Shown one piece after another: positions 14,750 through 16,453 of a stretch of 16,453 nucleotides of DNA (position 1 is its first letter; each line of letters opens with the position of its first letter). Location of the stretch: contig JAUXSZ010000071.1 in the NCBI GenBank assembly GCA_030679635.1, forward strand, positions 1-16,453, in the 5' to 3' direction. This DNA comes from Sulfuricurvum sp. (GTDB taxonomy: Bacteria > Campylobacterota > Campylobacteria > Campylobacterales > Sulfurimonadaceae). A program made the translations under genes and the position numbers. The notes below the pieces were generated by a model that worked only from the letters and a program-made list of their open reading frames with translations, had not been told where the DNA came from and searched no databases.

Positions 14750-16213
14750 TTAGAAGTTCTTATCAAACCAATCGGCAACATTGCTGCGTATCGTGTGACG
14801 TAGCTGGATACCGGCCACAAAATCGCTATGCTGTGCTTTGTTGAGCAATGTCACCAGAGCATTACGCCGCTTAGAGAGAAACGGGTGGTCGATTTGTCCA
14901 GGGTCTCCCATAACGACAAGGCGCGTCTCTTCCCCCATACGGGTACCGATAAGTTTGAGCGTAGCATTGGTCATATTTTGGGCTTCGTCGATAATGACAA
15001 ATTTGCGCGAGATCGTAGTACCGCGCATATGGGCAATGTCCATTACCTCAATGTTGTATTTTTTCATAAACAGTTCGGTCGCGTTTTCCCGTTTTGGCGA
15101 ATTGGTCGTCCCTGTGAATTCAACGCGTGCGTCAATCGAATGTTTATTCTGATGCTCTATCGTAAAGTTGACCGCAGCATAAAGAGGATACATAAAATAG
15201 CCGAGCTTCTGCTCCTCATCCCCTTTTCGATAACCAAGTTCCGATTGAGGATCGTTGGATGTGACGGTATTGCGGGCATAGACGATCCCCTCAACAATCC
15301 CTTCTTCTACCAGCTCAAGCCCTGCTTGCAGGGCGACGAGGGTCTTCCCCGATCCGGTAGAACCCGCAACTACGGTGACGAAATTTTGGGGATGGGTCAT
15401 CATGGAATAATAAAATTTTTGCTCTACATTCATCGGGCGAACCAGATTTTCGTCGAAATGTTCACCGAAACGGCGATCAAAATCACACCACTCCAGTTGC
15501 CCGTTAAAGCTGAAGGCATAGCGCTGTATCCCTGTTATGTAGGTTTCTGAGGAGGTGCTGGTCGCTTCTTGGATAAAGGTTAACTGCTCAAAATTATGAT
15601 GTTCCCCCTGGGTGGGGAACTCCGGAGTTTCGGTATAGGGATAGGTGGAGGTAAAATCAATCTCCTCCGGGGCTTCAACACTGCTGTTGCGAATATTTTG
15701 GGTGGGAATACCTCGAATCTCGGCCGCGATACGAAACGACATATCATTCGTTACGAGCGTTAAGTCATAGTCATCGGCGATTTCGCCTATCTTCGCATCA
15801 TTGATCCCTTTGGGTTCAGAGAAAGAAGTGGCGATACGGTAGTGTTCCCGATGGATAATAAAAAGATTGATCAATATCTCTTCAGCATCATGCAGCGCGC
15901 GGTCAAATTTGAGGGCAAGGCGATAGTAGCGATCGTTCATGCATTGGCTGGGATCAATGTGTTCCAGAACAAGAGGGGGGAGTTCTATCGCAGCGATGGG
16001 TTCACCGAAAGCGACATCGGCAAGACGGAAAAATTCTCTCGCCTGAAAGCCCGCTTCCGAACGCATATCATCTTTTTTGCCATTGAGCTCATCTAAAACA
16101 ATATTGGTAATAATAACAGCATTTTGGTTCTCTTGGCTGATACGTAAAATATTGGTATGGTCATCCAAGATGACCGAAGTGTCCAGAAGGTAAGATTTTT
16201 GTATATCGCTCAC
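14750..16213 (-). CDS. PIN domain-PhoH ATPase fusion protein
   Basis: A 487-residue protein in two parts. The N-terminal PIN-like nuclease domain (about 5-175) has the expected acidic set: Asp11 (LLDTSV), Glu42 (VLDELN), Asp139 (GINDAKI) and Asp157 (VTNDMSF). The C-terminal PhoH domain (about 255-485) has Walker A GSTGSGKT (284-291), Walker B with FVIIDEAQN (405-413) and a GDPGQID motif (436-442) of the superfamily I helicase type. PIN-PhoH proteins of this layout (PhoH2 in mycobacteria) have RNA helicase and sequence-selective ribonuclease activity, so a role in RNA processing or stress is likely but unproven here. The start is GTG, with AAGG about eight bases before. No antitoxin-like partner gene is adjacent. 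It is convergent with nifU and lies 53 bp after aroC. Confidence 0.88.
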   Translation of the reverse strand: MSDIQKSYLLDTSVILDDHTNILRISQENQNAVIITNIVLDELNGKKDDMRSEAGFQAREFFRLADVAFGEPIAAIELPPLVLEHIDPSQCMNDRYYRLALKFDRALHDAEEILINLFIIHREHYRIATSFSEPKGINDAKIGEIADDYDLTLVTNDMSFRIAAEIRGIPTQNIRNSSVEAPEEIDFTSTYPYTETPEFPTQGEHHNFEQLTFIQEATSTSSETYITGIQRYAFSFNGQLEWCDFDRRFGEHFDENLVRPMNVEQKFYYSMMTHPQNFVTVVAGSTGSGKTLVALQAGLELVEEGIVEGIVYARNTVTSNDPQSELGYRKGDEEQKLGYFMYPLYAAVNFTIEHQNKHSIDARVEFTGTTNSPKRENATELFMKKYNIEVMDIAHMRGTTISRKFVIIDEAQNMTNATLKLIGTRMGEETRLVVMGDPGQIDHPFLSKRRNALVTLLNKAQHSDFVAGIQLRHTIRSNVADWFDKNF

Positions 16214-16224
16214 GTAAAGCCTTT

Positions 16225-16261
16225 TTTCAAGATCACCTATTATAGAGGGGTTTTCTTGAAA
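16225..16261 (-). promoter_or_regulatory. phoH promoter framed by an 8-bp inverted repeat
   Basis: On the - strand a consensus TATAAT (16239-16244) lies about 25 bases before the phoH GTG start, placing transcription start in a very short leader. Perfect 8-bp arms TTTCAAGA (16225-16232) and TCTTGAAA (16254-16261) lie on either side, with a 21-base spacer holding the -10 box. This could be an operator pair gripping the promoter or a long-loop hairpin at the end of aroC. No T-run follows the dyad on the aroC strand, which argues against an intrinsic terminator. Confidence 0.45.
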
Positions 16262-16266
16262 GGAAA

Positions 16267-16453
16267 CTAAGAGTGCGAATAGTAGCCTTGAACACCGTTC
16301 ATGGTGCGTCCCATGTTGAGCAGAGTCATGTCGGCGATGACCAAAGCGGCCATCGATTCAACGACTACGGAACCTCGTATGGCGACACAAGGGTCATGTC
16401 TCCCTTTGAGGGAAACATGTACGCTCTCTCCCGCGGTAGTAATGCTCTCTTGA
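16267..16453 (-). CDS. aroC: chorismate synthase, C-terminal part (runs off the window)
   Basis: Only the last 61 full codons and the stop are present; the 5' part lies beyond the window edge. The visible sequence contains GRHDPCVAIRGSVVVESMAALVIAD, given here in part as GRHDPCVAIRGSVVVES, which is the conserved C-terminal signature of chorismate synthase (compare GRHDPCVxPR). It is followed by the ending NGVQGYYSHS. AroC converts 5-enolpyruvylshikimate 3-phosphate to chorismate, the last common step to aromatic amino acids and folate, and requires reduced FMN. phoH follows 53 bp downstream on the same strand behind its own likely promoter. Confidence 0.95.
   Translation of the reverse strand, partial: QESITTAGESVHVSLKGRHDPCVAIRGSVVVESMAALVIADMTLLNMGRTMNGVQGYYSHS

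Overview
The window reads as chromosomal core sequence from a Campylobacterota (former Epsilonproteobacteria) species. The gene order tig-clpP-[GGDEF]-def-comM on one strand, with folE-fliI divergent from tig, matches what I recall around these genes in Campylobacter and Helicobacter. The NIF-type nifS-nifU pair used as the housekeeping Fe-S system also fits that phylum. The moderate, fairly balanced base composition (by eye) and the protein sequences suggest a free-living sulfur-oxidiser such as Sulfuricurvum or Sulfurimonas rather than a low-GC pathogen. That genus-level guess is inference. I see no insertion sequence, prophage, CRISPR array, tRNA or rRNA.

Layout. Positions 51-4483 (+) hold a large AsmA-like DUF748 envelope protein, then a YeiH-family (UPF0324) membrane transporter behind its own likely promoter. 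Positions 4510-10242 (-) are a tightly packed block, in transcription order: trigger factor, ClpP, a degenerate GGDEF protein, peptide deformylase, a ComM/YifB AAA+ ATPase and a TesA-like GDSL esterase. Gaps are 4-12 bp except for 87 bp before comM. Positions 10389-12288 (+) carry folE and the flagellar export ATPase fliI, divergent from tig. Positions 12421-14617 and onward to 14621 (+) carry nifS and a three-domain nifU. A 128-bp gap rich in hairpins separates nifU from a convergent PIN-PhoH ATPase (14750-16213, -). The window ends inside the 3' end of aroC (-).

Functional themes. The minus-strand block joins nascent-chain biology (trigger factor on the ribosome, deformylase removing formyl-Met) with protein turnover (ClpP), plus DNA uptake and recombination (ComM). 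nifS-nifU is a complete sulfur donor plus scaffold for Fe-S assembly: NifS has its PLP lysine and active cysteine, and NifU has all nine expected cysteines. FolE (pterin synthesis) and FliI (flagellar export) appear co-transcribed without an obvious functional link.

The genes are mostly ordinary. The items that deserve a second look are: the multi-hairpin DNA between nifU and phoH, which looks like a dispersed structured repeat; the GGDEF protein that has lost its catalytic motif but keeps an RxxD c-di-GMP-binding signature; several perfect inverted repeats at promoter positions; an exact 27-bp in-frame duplication in the DUF748 gene; and the start of folE, with a possible 10-codon upstream ORF. 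I did not find a convincing wholly new multi-gene system.
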